A stretch of DNA of 64,000 nucleotides, taken from assembly GCF_000631985.1 (NCBI RefSeq), contig NZ_JFYN01000013.1, forward strand, positions 1-64,000. Reading direction: 5' to 3'. Both the position numbers and the translations under genes were made by a program. The notes beneath the pieces were generated by a model. It searched no databases. It was not told the origin of the DNA and saw only the letters and a program-made list of their open reading frames with translations. The stretch comes from Pseudomonas sp. RIT288. Its GTDB lineage: Bacteria > Pseudomonadota > Gammaproteobacteria > Pseudomonadales > Pseudomonadaceae. Of the stretch, positions 50,625-63,000 are shown piece after piece (within the stretch, counting starts at the first letter, position 1; each line of letters opens with the position of its first letter).

Positions 50625-50790
50625 CGCCATCGCTGGCAAGCCAGCTCCCACAATTTGACCGAGAGCATTCAGTCAGGGATTGGTCGGCTCCTAGGCCGTC
50701 ATCGCCAGCAGGCTGGCTCCCACAATTGGATTGGGTGCATTCAGTTGGGGACCGGTTGGCTATCAGGCCGCCATCGCCAGCAGGCCTGGA
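50625..50790. repeat. REP elements
   Basis: Three degraded REP copies (around 50625-50652, 50694-50728 and 50765-50790, of the CCAGCTCCCACAA type), in the gap before the macB gene. Confidence 0.75.
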
Positions 50791-50871
50791 CGAAAAACAG
50801 CGACGGGTTCATGACCCGTCCCTTTCGATTTGTGAACTTCAGGCACGAGCCCGGCCAATCAGCTTCGGCAA

Positions 50872-52830
50872 TTAGTCCCGCGCCAGCGCCTCGATCGGAT
50901 CGAGACGCGAGGCGTTGCGCGCGGGGACGAAGCCGAAGACGATGCCGATCAGCGTCGAGCAGATCACTGCCGTCAGCACCGAGGCCATGGAGAACACCAT
51001 CTCCCACTCCTTGATGAACAGCGAAAACAGGTGGCCGATGGCATACGACAAGGAAATGCCGATCGCCCCGCCGAGCAGGCAGACCATCACCGCTTCCACC
51101 AGAAACTGCTGACGAATGTCCGACTGGCGCGCGCCGACCGCCATGCGAATGCCGATCTCGCGGGTACGTTCGGTGACCGATACCAGCATGATGTTCATCA
51201 CGCCGATGCCGCCGACCACCAGCGAAATCACCGCGATCAGCGACAGCAGCAAGGCCAGCGAGCGGCTGGTTTTCTGCACGGTCTGCATCACGCTGTCGAG
51301 GTTGTTGGTGTAGAAATCCTTGATGCCGTGGCGTTGCAGCATCAATTGGGTGACGTGATTTTCCACGACCTTGCTCGACTGGCCGTCCTTGATCCGTACA
51401 CTGATGCTGTCGAGGAAACGCTGGCCGAGCAGGCGCCCGGCAGCGGTTTCGTAGGGCACCCAGACGTTGAGGGTCTTGCCCGAGGCAAACAGGTTCTTGT
51501 TCTCGGCCGCCACGCCGATCACCGTGCACGGCAGGTTGCCGATCAGGATCACCTGGCCCAGCGGATCGACGTCCTCGGCGAACAGTCGATGCCGGGTGTT
51601 GTAGTCGATCACCACCACCTGCGCCTGACGCCGGGCGTCGGTTTCGCTGAAGGTGATGCCCGCTTCCAGTTTGATCCCGCGCACCTGAAAGTACTGGTCG
51701 CTGACGCCGTTGATCTGCGCATCGAGGTCGATGTTGCGGTAACGCAGGAGCATGCTGCGGCCGACCACCGGGGTGGCGCTGTCGACGTAATACAGCTGAT
51801 TCAGCGCGGTGACGTCGGCCGGCACCAGCGTCTCGATCGAGGCCGCGCGCTTGTCGCCGAAACTGCTGCCGGAATAGATATCGATGGTGTTGCTGCCGAT
51901 CGCTGAAATGTCCTTGAGCACGTAGTTTTTTGCGCCCTCGCCGATCGCCGAAATCGACACCACCGAGGTGATGCCGATGACGATCCCGAGCATGGTCAAC
52001 AAGGTGCGCATGCGGTGCGAAATCAACGCCACCCAGGCCATGTTGAAGGCTTCCTTGAACAGCCCGAGGCTGGCGACCAGGCGGCGGGTCGCCGCAGGTT
52101 TGACCGGTACCTCCTCTTCGCCCGGCAGTTGCCCGGTGTCGCGCTGATTGCGGCGGTCGCTGAGGATTTCTCCGTCGCTGACTTCGATGATGCGTTCGGC
52201 GTTGGCCGCGACTTTCGGGTCGTGGGTCACCAGAATCACCGTGTGCCCGGCCGCATGCAGTTCCAGCAGGATGCGCATTACCTCTTTGCCGCTGGCGGTG
52301 TCGAGGGCGCCGGTGGGTTCGTCGGCGAGGATCACTTCACCGCCATTCATCAAGGCCCGGGCGATACTCACCCGTTGTTGCTGACCACCAGAGAGCTGGC
52401 TCGGGCGGTGAGTCAGGTGCCCATCGAGGCCCAGCCGCGCCAGCAACTCACGGGCGCGGGCGTGGCGTTGCGGCGCGGGGATGCCGGCGTAAATGGCTGG
52501 CATCTCGACGTTGTGCATCGCGCTCAGGTGCGGCAGCAAGTGATAGCGCTGGAAGATGAAACCGAAGTAATCGCGGCGCAGTTCGGCCAGCGCCTGATCG
52601 TCGAGGTCGCGGGTTTCCTGGCCGTTGATCCTGTAGCTGCCGGCGGTGGCGTAATCGAGACAGCCGAGGATGTTCATCAGGGTTGACTTGCCGGAGCCGG
52701 AGGCGCCGATGATCGCCACCATTTCTCCGGCGTTGATCGTCAGGTTGATGTCCTTCAGCGCGAGAAATTCGCGGTCACCGGCAGTGAAACTGCGGGTGAT
52801 GCCGGTCAGTTGCAGTAACGGCTGCGTCAT
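50872..52830 (-). CDS. macB: MacB-type ABC exporter (ATPase-permease)
   Basis: About 652 aa. N-terminal ATPase: GASGSGKST, LSGGQQQR, VILADEPTGALD, VTHDPKVA. A membrane helix near residue 275 (RTLLTMLGIVIGITSVVSISAIGEG) precedes a large periplasmic MacB domain; three more helices end at FGFVPARNASRLDPIEALARD. Its ATG lies two bases after the macA stop. With MacA it would form a tripartite efflux pump needing a TolC-like outer-membrane protein (not in the window). Likely exports the NRPS product. Confidence 0.92.
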   Translation of the reverse strand: MTQPLLQLTGITRSFTAGDREFLALKDINLTINAGEMVAIIGASGSGKSTLMNILGCLDYATAGSYRINGQETRDLDDQALAELRRDYFGFIFQRYHLLPHLSAMHNVEMPAIYAGIPAPQRHARARELLARLGLDGHLTHRPSQLSGGQQQRVSIARALMNGGEVILADEPTGALDTASGKEVMRILLELHAAGHTVILVTHDPKVAANAERIIEVSDGEILSDRRNQRDTGQLPGEEEVPVKPAATRRLVASLGLFKEAFNMAWVALISHRMRTLLTMLGIVIGITSVVSISAIGEGAKNYVLKDISAIGSNTIDIYSGSSFGDKRAASIETLVPADVTALNQLYYVDSATPVVGRSMLLRYRNIDLDAQINGVSDQYFQVRGIKLEAGITFSETDARRQAQVVVIDYNTRHRLFAEDVDPLGQVILIGNLPCTVIGVAAENKNLFASGKTLNVWVPYETAAGRLLGQRFLDSISVRIKDGQSSKVVENHVTQLMLQRHGIKDFYTNNLDSVMQTVQKTSRSLALLLSLIAVISLVVGGIGVMNIMLVSVTERTREIGIRMAVGARQSDIRQQFLVEAVMVCLLGGAIGISLSYAIGHLFSLFIKEWEMVFSMASVLTAVICSTLIGIVFGFVPARNASRLDPIEALARD

Positions 52831-52832
52831 GC

Positions 52833-53981
52833 TCAAGCCCCCGCCACGGCGGGCAGCGGATCACCGATCACCACCCGCTCGCCTTCACTCAGGCCCTGAT
52901 TGATCTGTACTTTGACGTTGTTGTTGATCCCGGTCTGCACGTTGCGCGACTGCGCCTGGCCCTTGGCGTCCAGCACCCGCACCGCAAAGCTGCCATCGGC
53001 ATTGCGTGGCCCGAGCGCGGCCACCGGCACGGTCAGCACCGATTGCGCGGTATCGAGGACGATGCGCACCTGCGCGGTCATCGAGATGCGCAAGCGATGG
53101 TCGGGATTGGGCACCTCGAACAGCGCGTTGTAGAACACGGCGGTATTTTGTTTCGGGGTGCCGGCCGGCGGCGCTTCGAGGAAGTTCTGCGGCGCCGGCT
53201 CAGTGCCGCGCAGCTTGCCGTAATAGCGTTTGTCTTCGCCGAGAATGGTGAAATACACCTGCTGCCCCGGCGCGATATGAATCACATCGGCCTCCGAGAC
53301 CTGGGCCTTGATGGTCATGGTGTCCAGATCCGCCAGTTTCAGCAGGATCGGCGCCAGCTGGTTGGCGATCACGGTCTGGCCTTCCTGGGTGACGATGCCC
53401 ACCACATCACCGTCGATCGGCGCAACGATCCGCGTATACGCGAGGTTGACCTTGGCGGTGTCGATCTGGATGTGCGCACTCTTGATCTGCGCGTCCAGCG
53501 ACAGCAGATTGGCCTGCTGCACCTCGTAGTTCGATTGCGCAGTCTCGAAATCCTGACGCGAGATCGACGCGTCTTCCTGCAGGTTCTGATAGCGCTCGTA
53601 GATCGCTTTGGTCTGCTTCAGCTGGGCTTGCGTGGCGCGCTTTTGCGCCTGCAGGTTTTCCTCATCGACCTGAGCCTGACGCAGGGTGTTCTGCAGCACC
53701 AGCGGATCGATTTCCGCCAGCCACTGACCCTTCTTCACCTTGTCGCCCACCTTGACCTTGAGCGACTTCAGTTGCCCCGACACCTGAGCGCCGACGTCCA
53801 CTTGCTTGACGCCTTCCAGCAAACCGGTGGCGAGCACGGTGTTTTCGATATCCGAGCGTTCGACCGGGGCAGTCTGGTATTTCGGCGCTTCGGCCGGTGC
53901 CTGCACCGTGTACAGCACCAACCCGGCCACCGCCGCCAACGCCAACCCCATACCGACTTTGCGCAACTTCGACTTTTCCAT
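52833..53981 (-). CDS. macA: MacA-type periplasmic adaptor (HlyD family)
   Basis: About 382 aa. N-terminal anchor (GMGLALAAVAGLVLYTV), lipoyl half-motifs at both sides of a long coiled coil (GAQVSGQLKSLKVKVGDKVKKGQ; residues 90-180), beta-barrel with RIVAPIDGDVVGIVTQEGQTV, and a C-terminal membrane-proximal domain (VPVAALGPRNADGSF). Follows the NRPS gene by 66 bp and precedes macB; one operon. Confidence 0.92.
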   Translation of the reverse strand: MEKSKLRKVGMGLALAAVAGLVLYTVQAPAEAPKYQTAPVERSDIENTVLATGLLEGVKQVDVGAQVSGQLKSLKVKVGDKVKKGQWLAEIDPLVLQNTLRQAQVDEENLQAQKRATQAQLKQTKAIYERYQNLQEDASISRQDFETAQSNYEVQQANLLSLDAQIKSAHIQIDTAKVNLAYTRIVAPIDGDVVGIVTQEGQTVIANQLAPILLKLADLDTMTIKAQVSEADVIHIAPGQQVYFTILGEDKRYYGKLRGTEPAPQNFLEAPPAGTPKQNTAVFYNALFEVPNPDHRLRISMTAQVRIVLDTAQSVLTVPVAALGPRNADGSFAVRVLDAKGQAQSRNVQTGINNNVKVQINQGLSEGERVVIGDPLPAVAGA

Positions 53982-54047
53982 AAATAACCACAAGTCCGTT
54001 CAGGGATGAACCCGGCCAGCGGCCGGGTCTTGATAGAACAACCACAC

Positions 54048-57000
54048 TCAGGACAGCACTTGGCCAACCGCCAGTGCCAGACCGTCATGCCACCACGCGG
54101 CGAAACTGAAGACGTTGGGTGCCTTGAGAATCGTGAAGTGGTTGCCTGGCCCGTACCACACCGCCAGATCGCTGACCTGCCGCTGCCAGCCTTCGAGCAC
54201 TGCCGCCTGTTCGCGCTGATTGCCCCACTCGTCCAGCGTCGGGTCATCGACCAGCACCAGCCGCACCGGCCCGGTGTAGGCCAGACGCGGTTGATAGACC
54301 GTGCGCAAGGCGCTGGCGAACGTGCGTACCGGGCCGTGCATCGCATTCGGCGCCGCCCGCTCCGACAACACCCCGGCGCGCACCATGCCAGCGTGCAGCA
54401 GGCGCAATTGCGTGGTGTCGTCGGCGTTGGCGAAGGTCGCAGGATCGATGCCCAGCGACTTGCCACAGGACAATTGCAGGGTGTCGATCAACCGTTGCAG
54501 CGCGGCAGTGGCCGTGTACGGCTTGCCCGCCGTGCCGTCACCGCCCGGCGCTTCGCTGTCGATCAACGTCAGCGAAGCCACCTCGCGCCCGGCCGCCTGC
54601 AACTGCGCGGCCATGGCATGTGCGACCCAGCCGCCGAACGAATGGCCGATCAGGTGCAGCGGCCCTTGCGGGTGGATCTGTTCGATGGCCTGCAGGTAGA
54701 ACGCCGCAGCGGCTTCGACCGCGCTGTGCGGCACATTGACGCCGTCCAGCCCGCGCGGTTGCAGGCCGATGATCGGCCACTCCGGGCCGATCGCTTCGGT
54801 CAGGTGAATGAACCCGGTGACACTGTCACCCGCCCCCGGCACACAGAAAATCGGCGCATGCCCCGGCTGCCCGGTCTGAATCGTCAGCAGCGGTTGATAC
54901 AGCGTCGGTTCCGGCGTCACCAGGGTTTCCAGCGCCTGAGTGATGGCCTGGCCGAGCGCCTGAATGTGCGGGTGCTTCATCATGGACCGGTGATCGCCGG
55001 GGATATCGATGCAGCGCAACAAGCCCATATCGAAGCGCTCTTCCCAGCCGCGAGTCGGGCTCGGCTCGGACTGGCCATCAATCAGCTCCTGGGCACGAAA
55101 CAGGTGAATTGGCTGACTCGCCGGGCTGACCCGGTAATCCGCCAGCGCCAGACGATGCGCCGCTTCACGATCAAAGTAATGCCAGGCGTCCGCCGCACTG
55201 ACCGTCGCCAGTTCCGGATCGGTCAGTTGCTGCGCCTGACAGCGCTTGAACAACTCGAGGAAATCCAGTTGTTCGACTTGCGCTTCCAGCGCTTGCACCG
55301 CCGCCAGCGCCGCCTCGCTTTCGGCACCGAGCATCAGCGAACGCCCACGGCAATGGCCGAGCAACTGGCGTTTGTCGAGGCCCTCGCCGCTCCACATGGC
55401 CTTGTCCTGGGCGAGCGGGTTTGGCGCATAGCTGTCGAGCATGCCAATAAATTCCACCGGTTCATCGAGACCGAGCAATTGCTGGGCGACCTCGTGCGCC
55501 AGTACTCCACCGAACGACCAGCCCGCCAGCCGATACGGCCCGTGTGGCTGCACCGAACGGATGATTCCGACCATGCGCTGCGCCATGCACTCCAGCGTGC
55601 GCAATTGCGCTTGCCCCAGCGGCACGCCGGGCAGGCCGTAAATCGGGAACTCGCCACCGATGTGCTGGGCCAGCGTCGGGAAATAGACGTCCCTGCCGCT
55701 GAATTCATGCATCAGGAACAGCGGTGTACCGTGCGCCCCGGCACGCACCACGACCAGCCCGTCTGGCTGACTGAGCGCCTCATCCTGACTGAGCAGCGTG
55801 GCGGCAGACTCGATGCTCGGATGCTGGAACAGTTCGGCCAGAGACAGTTGCAGTCCGGCCCGTTGTAGCAGATTGACCAGCTTCACCGCCAGCAACGAAT
55901 GCCCGCCCAGTTCGAAGAAGTTGTCGTGCCGTCCGACCTGTTCGACGCCGAGCACCTCGCCCCAGATCTGCGCCAGCGCGGTTTCGACTTCACCCTGTGG
56001 CGCCACGTATGGGCGGTTTATAACCGCGTCTGCCCCAGGTTCCGGCAGAGCCTTGCGGTCGACCTTATCGTTCGGCATCAGCGGTAGCGCATCAAGCAGC
56101 ACAAACGCAGCGGGCACCATATATTCCGGCAGGCGCTCCAGCACATGGGCGCGCAAGGTCTCCAACGATGGCACCTCAACGCCGGCGCGCACGGTGTACC
56201 AGGCCACCAGACGCTCATCGCGCACCATCACCACGGCTTGGCGAATTGCCGGATGTTCGATCAACCGCGACTCGATTTCACCCGGTTCCAGACGCAAGCC
56301 ACGCAGCTTGATCTGGAAATCGTTGCGACCGAGGAATTCCAGCTCGCCGTCGTTGTTGTAGCGCACCAGATCCCCGGTGCGGTACAGGCGATCGCCCGGC
56401 ACAAACGGACTGACGATGAAACGCTCAGCCTGCATTTCCGGCAGCCCGTGATAACCGCGTGCCACGCCGACACCGCCAATATGCAACTCACCGATGACGC
56501 CTTGTGGCACTGGCTGGTCGTAAACATCCAGCACGTACAATCGGCTATTGCTCAACACCTTGCCGATCGGCACCACGTTGTCCGGCACGGGCATGTCCGG
56601 TTCCAGCGTCCATCCCGTGCTGTCAACCGTGGTTTCGGTTGGACCATACATGTTATGCAAACGCACCCAAGGCAGCCGCGCGCGCACCTGTCGCGCCAGC
56701 GCCGCACTGAGTTCACCGCCACCGTTAAGCACATCGGTCAGGCTGGTACATTGTTCGACACCGTCCTGCTCGATGAAGTGCTGGAGCAACGCGGGGACGA
56801 ACTTGACCACCGTCACCTGCTGCTCGCGAATGGTCTGCACCACATAGGCCGAATCGCGGTTGCCGTCCGGTCGCGCCAATACCAGTCGCATGCCGGAACA
56901 CAGCGGCCAGAAGATCTCCCACACCGAATTGTCGAAGCTGAGCGGTGCTTTTTGCAGCAGCGCACCGTGCTCGGTCGGTGGAGTCTTCTGCGAGCCCCAA

Positions 57001-60000
57001 TGCACCATGTTGCACGCGCTGCGATGCTCGATCATCACGCCTTTCGGCAGCCCGGTGGAACCGGAGGTGTAGATCATGTAAGCGAGGTTCGAGGCGCTGA
57101 GACCAGGCACCTGCAAATCATGATCCGGCAGGTGCTGCCAGGTACTCTGGTCAAGGTCGATCACCGTGGCGGCCGCGTCATCGAACAACCCGCGAGTAGC
57201 GGTCTGCACCAGCACCGCCACTGGCGTGCTGTCCTTGAGCATGTAGGCCAGACGCTCCGCCGGATACCCCGGATCCAGCGGCACATAGGCACCACCAGCC
57301 TTGAGGATGCCGAGCAGACCAACGATCAGATCCAGCCCGCGCTCGACGCAGATCGCCACCCGCGCATCCGGCTGCACACCTTGTGCGCGCAGGTGCCGGG
57401 CCAGGCGGTTGGCGCGCTGATTGAGCTCGCAGTAGGTCAGGTTGCCTTGCGCGGATTGCAGCGCGACAGCGTCCGGTTTGCGCCGCACTTGCGCTTCGAA
57501 CAAGCCGTGCAGTGGCTGCTCCAACGGGCAATCGACGGCGCTGGCGTTGAAGTCGATGAGCAAGCGCTGCTGCTCTTGCGGTGCCAGCAACGGCACTTGC
57601 GCCAGCACGGCCTGATCATCGTTGACCAGCGCCGTCAGCAGTCGCTGGAAGTAGCCGACGAAACGCTGCACCGTCGCCTCATCGAACAAGGCAGTGGCAT
57701 AGCGCAACGAACCGCGAATCCCGTCGTGCGAATCGCCAAGACTCAGCGACAGGTCGAATTTCACAAAGTGGCTTTCGCCGGCCACGCCTTCCAGAGTCAG
57801 GTCGCCGAGGGTCAGGCTCGGGCCGTCGTTGTTGTCCCAACTGAACATGGTCTGGAACAACGCGCTGTGCGACAGACTGCGCAGCGGTTTGCTGATTTCC
57901 ACCACTTGCTCGAACGGCAGATCCTGATGCGCCTGAGCGTCCAGGGTTTGCGCCTTGACCCGCGCCAGCAACACCTCGCCGCTCGGCTCGCCCGAGGTGT
58001 CGATGCGCAGCGCCAGGGTGTTGACGAACATGCCGATCAGGCCTTCGATCTCGGCCCGGGTGCGGTTGGCCACTGGCGAGCCGATCACCACGTCGCTTTG
58101 CCCGGACAAACGACTGAGCAACATCGCCCATGCGCTCATGATCACCATGTACGGCGTCACCGCGCGACGCTGACACAACGCTTTCAAACCGGCACTCAAG
58201 TGTTGATCGAGCACCACATCGACGCGGCTGCCGGAGTAGTCCTGCTGTAGCGGACGCGGACGATCGGTGGGCAGGGTCAGCAAGGCCGGCGCGCCGGCCA
58301 GGGTCTGCTGCCAGTAATCGCTCTGGCGCTGCAGCACCTCGCCACTGAGCCAGCGTCGCTGCCACACCGCGTAATCGGTGTATTGCAGCGCCAGCGGCGG
58401 CAGCGGATCGTCCTCGCCACGGCTGAACGCTTGATACAACGCCGCCAGCTCGCGGGTCAGCACACCCATCGACCAGCCATCGGCGATGATGTGGTGCAGC
58501 GTCAGCAACAGCACATGATGATCATCAGCCAGACGCACCAGACGTCCGCGCAGCAGCGCATCGTGCTGCAGATTGAAGGAGGCGCAGGCCTGCTCTTCGA
58601 TCAGACCGCGCAAGGCATTATCAGCCTGCGGGTGCTGGCGCAGGTCTTCTACCGCCAGCAACAGAGCGGTTTCGGCCGGCAGAATAAGCACCTGCGGCTG
58701 ATCGTCGATCTGGCTGAAGCGGCTGCGCAGGGTTTCGTGACGGGCGACGATGCGCGCCAGTGCCCGTTGCAGCGCGTCTTCATCCAGCCGCCCGCGCAGG
58801 CGCAGACCGACCGGGATGTTGTAGGCGCTGTGGCCGCCGTCCATCTGCGCCAGAAACCACAGGCGTTGCTGGGCGAAGGACAGCGGCAATGGCTGATCAC
58901 GGGGTGCCGGCAAAATCTCCGGCAAGGTACTGCGCCCTGCCCGGCTCAGCACCTCGGCGACAGCGGCCAGCTCGGGGTTGGCGAACAACCCGGCGAGTGT
59001 CAGCTCGACGCCCAACTGCTGGCGCACCTGCGACAGCATGCGCATCGCCAGCAACGAATGCCCGCCCAGTTCGAAGAAGTTGTCGTGACGACCGACCTGT
59101 TCGAGCTGCAGCAAACCGGCCCAGATCCGCGCCAAATGGTCTTCCAGCGCCGAGATCGGCGCGACATACACCCGGCTGAGCATCGCTGCCTGCGTCGGCG
59201 CCGGCAGCGCCTTGCGGTCGACCTTGCCGTTGTTGTTCAACGGCAGGACATCCAATTGCACCCACGCGGACGGCACCATGTATTCCGGCAGTCGCGCCAG
59301 CAACTGCGCGTGCAGATCGGCGCTGTCCAGGCGTCCGGCGTGCGCGGTGTAGTACGCCACCAGACGCGTGATGTCCTGACCATCGCGGCGCGCCAGCACC
59401 ACGGCTTCCTTGATCCCGTGGCAGTTGAGCAGGCGGTTTTCGATTTCGCCCAACTCGATACGGAAACCGCGAATCTTCACCTGATCGTCATTGCGCCCGA
59501 TGCAGTCGAGCTGCCCCGGTGCGAGCCAGCGTGCGAGGTCGCCGGTGCGATACAGCAACGCGCCCGGTTGCTCGCTGAACGGATCCTGCAGGAACTTCTC
59601 GGCGGTCAGATCGGCGCGGTTCAGATAACCCAGCGCCACGCCCTGCCCGCCGATGTACAACTCGCCGGTCACGCCCATCGGCACTGGTTGCTGATGCACG
59701 TCGAGCACATACACCTGAGTGTTGGAGATCGGCGCGCCAATCGGCACGCTCTCGGCGTTTTCCGCCACTTCGTGCACCTCGAACGTCGTGGCGTAAGTGG
59801 TGGTTTCGGTCGGGCCGTAGCAATGCACGATGCGCAGCGCCGGCGCCTCGGCCAGCAGTCGACGGAACGCCGCCGGATCGCCACGCTCACCACCACACAG
59901 CAGAATGCGCAGGCCTTTCAGCGCCTGCGGAATCAGCTGCACGTACTGGTTGAACAGCGCGGTGGTGACGAACAGCACGGTCGCCCCGGAGGCGCTCAGC

Positions 60001-63000
60001 TCATGGCCGAACGCGTTTGGATCAAGCAGGGTCTGGTGATCGATGACCACCACACGCCCGCCGTTGAGCAATGGCCCCCAGATGTCCATGGTGCTGGCGT
60101 CGAACGCCGGGTTGGAGGCGAACACCACGCGGTCCTGCGCATGGAAATCGGCGTAGCCATTGTTCAGCACCAGGCGGCCGATGGCGCGGTGCGGCACCAT
60201 CACGCCTTTCGGGGTGCCGGTGGAGCCGGAGGTGTACATGATGTACGCCAGCGACTCCGAGGACTGCGCCAGGGTCGGGTTGTGCGTCGGTTGGCCACTG
60301 AGGGTCAAGCGGTCGAGGTCGATGCGTGGCGCGGCGTAGTCGATGACTTCACTGCTGAGGGTCAGCAACGCCGCTGCCTGACAGTCCTCGACCATGAACG
60401 CCTGCCGCTCGCTCGGGGCATTGATATCCAGCGGCACATAGGCCGCCGCGCACTTGGCAATTGCCAGCTGCGCCACCAGCAGTTCCAGCGAACGCGGCAA
60501 CAGGATCGCCACGTGGTCGCCGGGGTGCACGCCTTGGCTGATCAAGTGATGCGCCAGACGGTTGGCCTGGGCGTTCAGCTCAAAATAGCTCAGCGAATGC
60601 TCGCCATGCACCGCCGCCACCGCCTTCGGATGCGCCGCTGCCTGCTGCTGGAAAATCCCGTGCACGGTCAGCGCTTGCGGGTATTCGCGTGCCGTGGCGT
60701 TGAAGTCGTAGAGCAAGCGCTGACGCTCAGACTCGGCGAGTAACGGCACCCGCTCCAGCACTGTCTGCTCATCGTTGACCATCGCCGCCAGCAGGCACTG
60801 CAAGTAGCCGACATAACGCTCGACGGTCGCTTGATCGAACAATGCCGTGGCGTATTCCAGCGATCCGCGAATCCCCCCGTTGACCTCACCCAGGGTCAGG
60901 GTCAGGTCGAACTTGGCCACCCGGCCCGGCGCAGCGATCCCTTCAAGGCTCAGATCGCCCAGCGCCAGGTGCGGGCCGACGCTGCTGTCCCAGCTCAGCG
61001 TGCTCTGGAACAGCGGGCTGTGCGCCAGACTGCGCGCCGGCCGGGCGATTTCCACCACTTGCTCGAACGGCAGATCCTGATGCGCCTGCGCCTCCAGCGT
61101 GCGCGCCTTGACCCGCGCCAGCAGCGTGGCCACGCTCGGCTCGCCGGAAGTGTCGATGCGCAGGGCCAGAGTGTTGACGAACATACCGATCAGGCCTTCG
61201 ATCTCGGCCCGGGTGCGGTTGGCCACCGGCGAGCCGATCACCACGTCGGACTGCCCGGACAAACGACTCAGCAATAACGACCAGGCACTCATCAGGGTCA
61301 TGAACAGGGTCACGCCGTGACGCTGGCTCAAGGCTTTGAGCCCGGCGCTCAGATGCTCGTCGAGCCGTACTTCGACGCTGCTGCCGGCAAAATCCTGCTG
61401 TGCCGGACGCGGACGGTCGGTGGGCAGGGTCAGCAACGCGGGTGCGCCGTCGAGGGTCTGCTGCCAGTAATCGCTCTGGCGCTGCAGCACTTCACCACTG
61501 AGCCAGCGCCGCTGCCACGCGGCGTAGTCGCCGTATTGCAGCGCCAGTGGCGGCAATGGATCCGGCTGACCCTGACTGAAGGCCTGATACAGCGCCATCA
61601 GCTCACGGGTCAGCACACCCATCGACCAGCCATCGGCGACGATGTGATGCACGGTCAGCAACAGCACATGGTGCTCGTCAGCCAGACGCATCAGGCGTCC
61701 GCGAATCAGTGGATCGTGCTGCAGATCGAAGGCAGTCGCGGCTTCCTGCGCGAGCAGTGCCTGCACCGTGGCTTCGGCCCGTGGATCCTGACGCAGGTCT
61801 TCCACCTGCAACAGCAGGCCGCTGTCGACCGGTGCAATCGTCACCTGCGCCTGATCGTCGATGCTGACGAAACGGCTGCGCAGGGTTTCGTGCCGCGCAA
61901 CGATCTGCGTCAGCGCGCGCTGCAAGGCTTCGACATCGAGCCGCCCACGCAGGCGCAGGCCAAGCGGAATGTTGTACGCCGAGTTGCCACCCGCCATCTG
62001 CGCCAGGAACCACAGGCGTTGTTGGGCGAAGGACATCGGCAACGCTTGATCACGCGGTGCCGGCACAATGTCCGGAAGCGCGCTGCGCCCGGCACGATTC
62101 AATACTTCAGCGACTGCGCTCAATTGCGCATCGGCAAACAGCTCACTCAACGCCAGTTCGACCCCGAGGCGCTGACGGATCAGCGAGACCATGCGCATCG
62201 CCAACAGCGAATGACCGCCTAGTTCAAAAAAGTGATCGTGACGGCCGACCTGCTCGACTTGCAGCACTTCGGCCCAGATCTGCGCCAGTGCGGTTTCCAA
62301 CTGGCCTTGCGGCACCGCGTATTCGCGGGTGGGTAGCGCGGCCAGATCCGGTTTCGGCAACGCCTTTCGGTCGACCTTGCCATTGGCGGTCAGCGGCAAA
62401 GCTTCGAGCCGGACAAACGCTGCCGGCACCATGTAGTCCGGCAACTGCGCCAGCAGATGCTCGCGCAACTCGCCCACCGCCAGTGGCTCGGCCCCCGGCT
62501 GTTCGGTGAAATAGGCCACCAGTCGCGGCTGGCCGGGTTGGTCCTCGCGGGCCAGCAGCACCGCTTCGTTGATACCGGGGAGCTGATTGAGCCGGGTCTC
62601 GATCTCGCCCAGTTCAATACGCATGCCACGGATTTTCACCTGGTCGTCGTTACGCCCCAGGTAGTCGAGCGAGCCGTCTTCGCGCCAACGGGCAAGGTCA
62701 CCGGTGCGGTACATGCGTGCATTCGGCAAGGGGCTGAAGGGGTCGTGCAGAAAGCGTTCGGCGGTCAGATCGGCGCGGTTCAGATACCCCCGAGCCACCC
62801 CCGCACCACCCACGTACAACTCGCCCATGACGCCCATTGGTACCGGGCGTTGCTGCTCGTCGAGCAGGTAAACCGCCGCGTTCGCCACCGGTTTGCCGAT
62901 GTGCAACGCGACGCCGACGTCGATACGCCCGGAAGTGGCGACCACGGTGGCTTCAGTCGGGCCATAGTTGTTGATCACGGCGAAGCGCTGGTCGCGGTTG

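Noticed and set aside
54006..55868. Long plus-strand frame (620 aa) opposite the NRPS end
   Set aside because: Antisense shadow in a GC-rich gene: Arg/Gln/His-rich composition, no domain, no ribosome binding site.
58383..60743. 786-aa plus-strand frame opposite the NRPS
   Set aside because: Shadow: composition Gln/Arg/His, no start signal, interrupted by codon pattern of the real gene.
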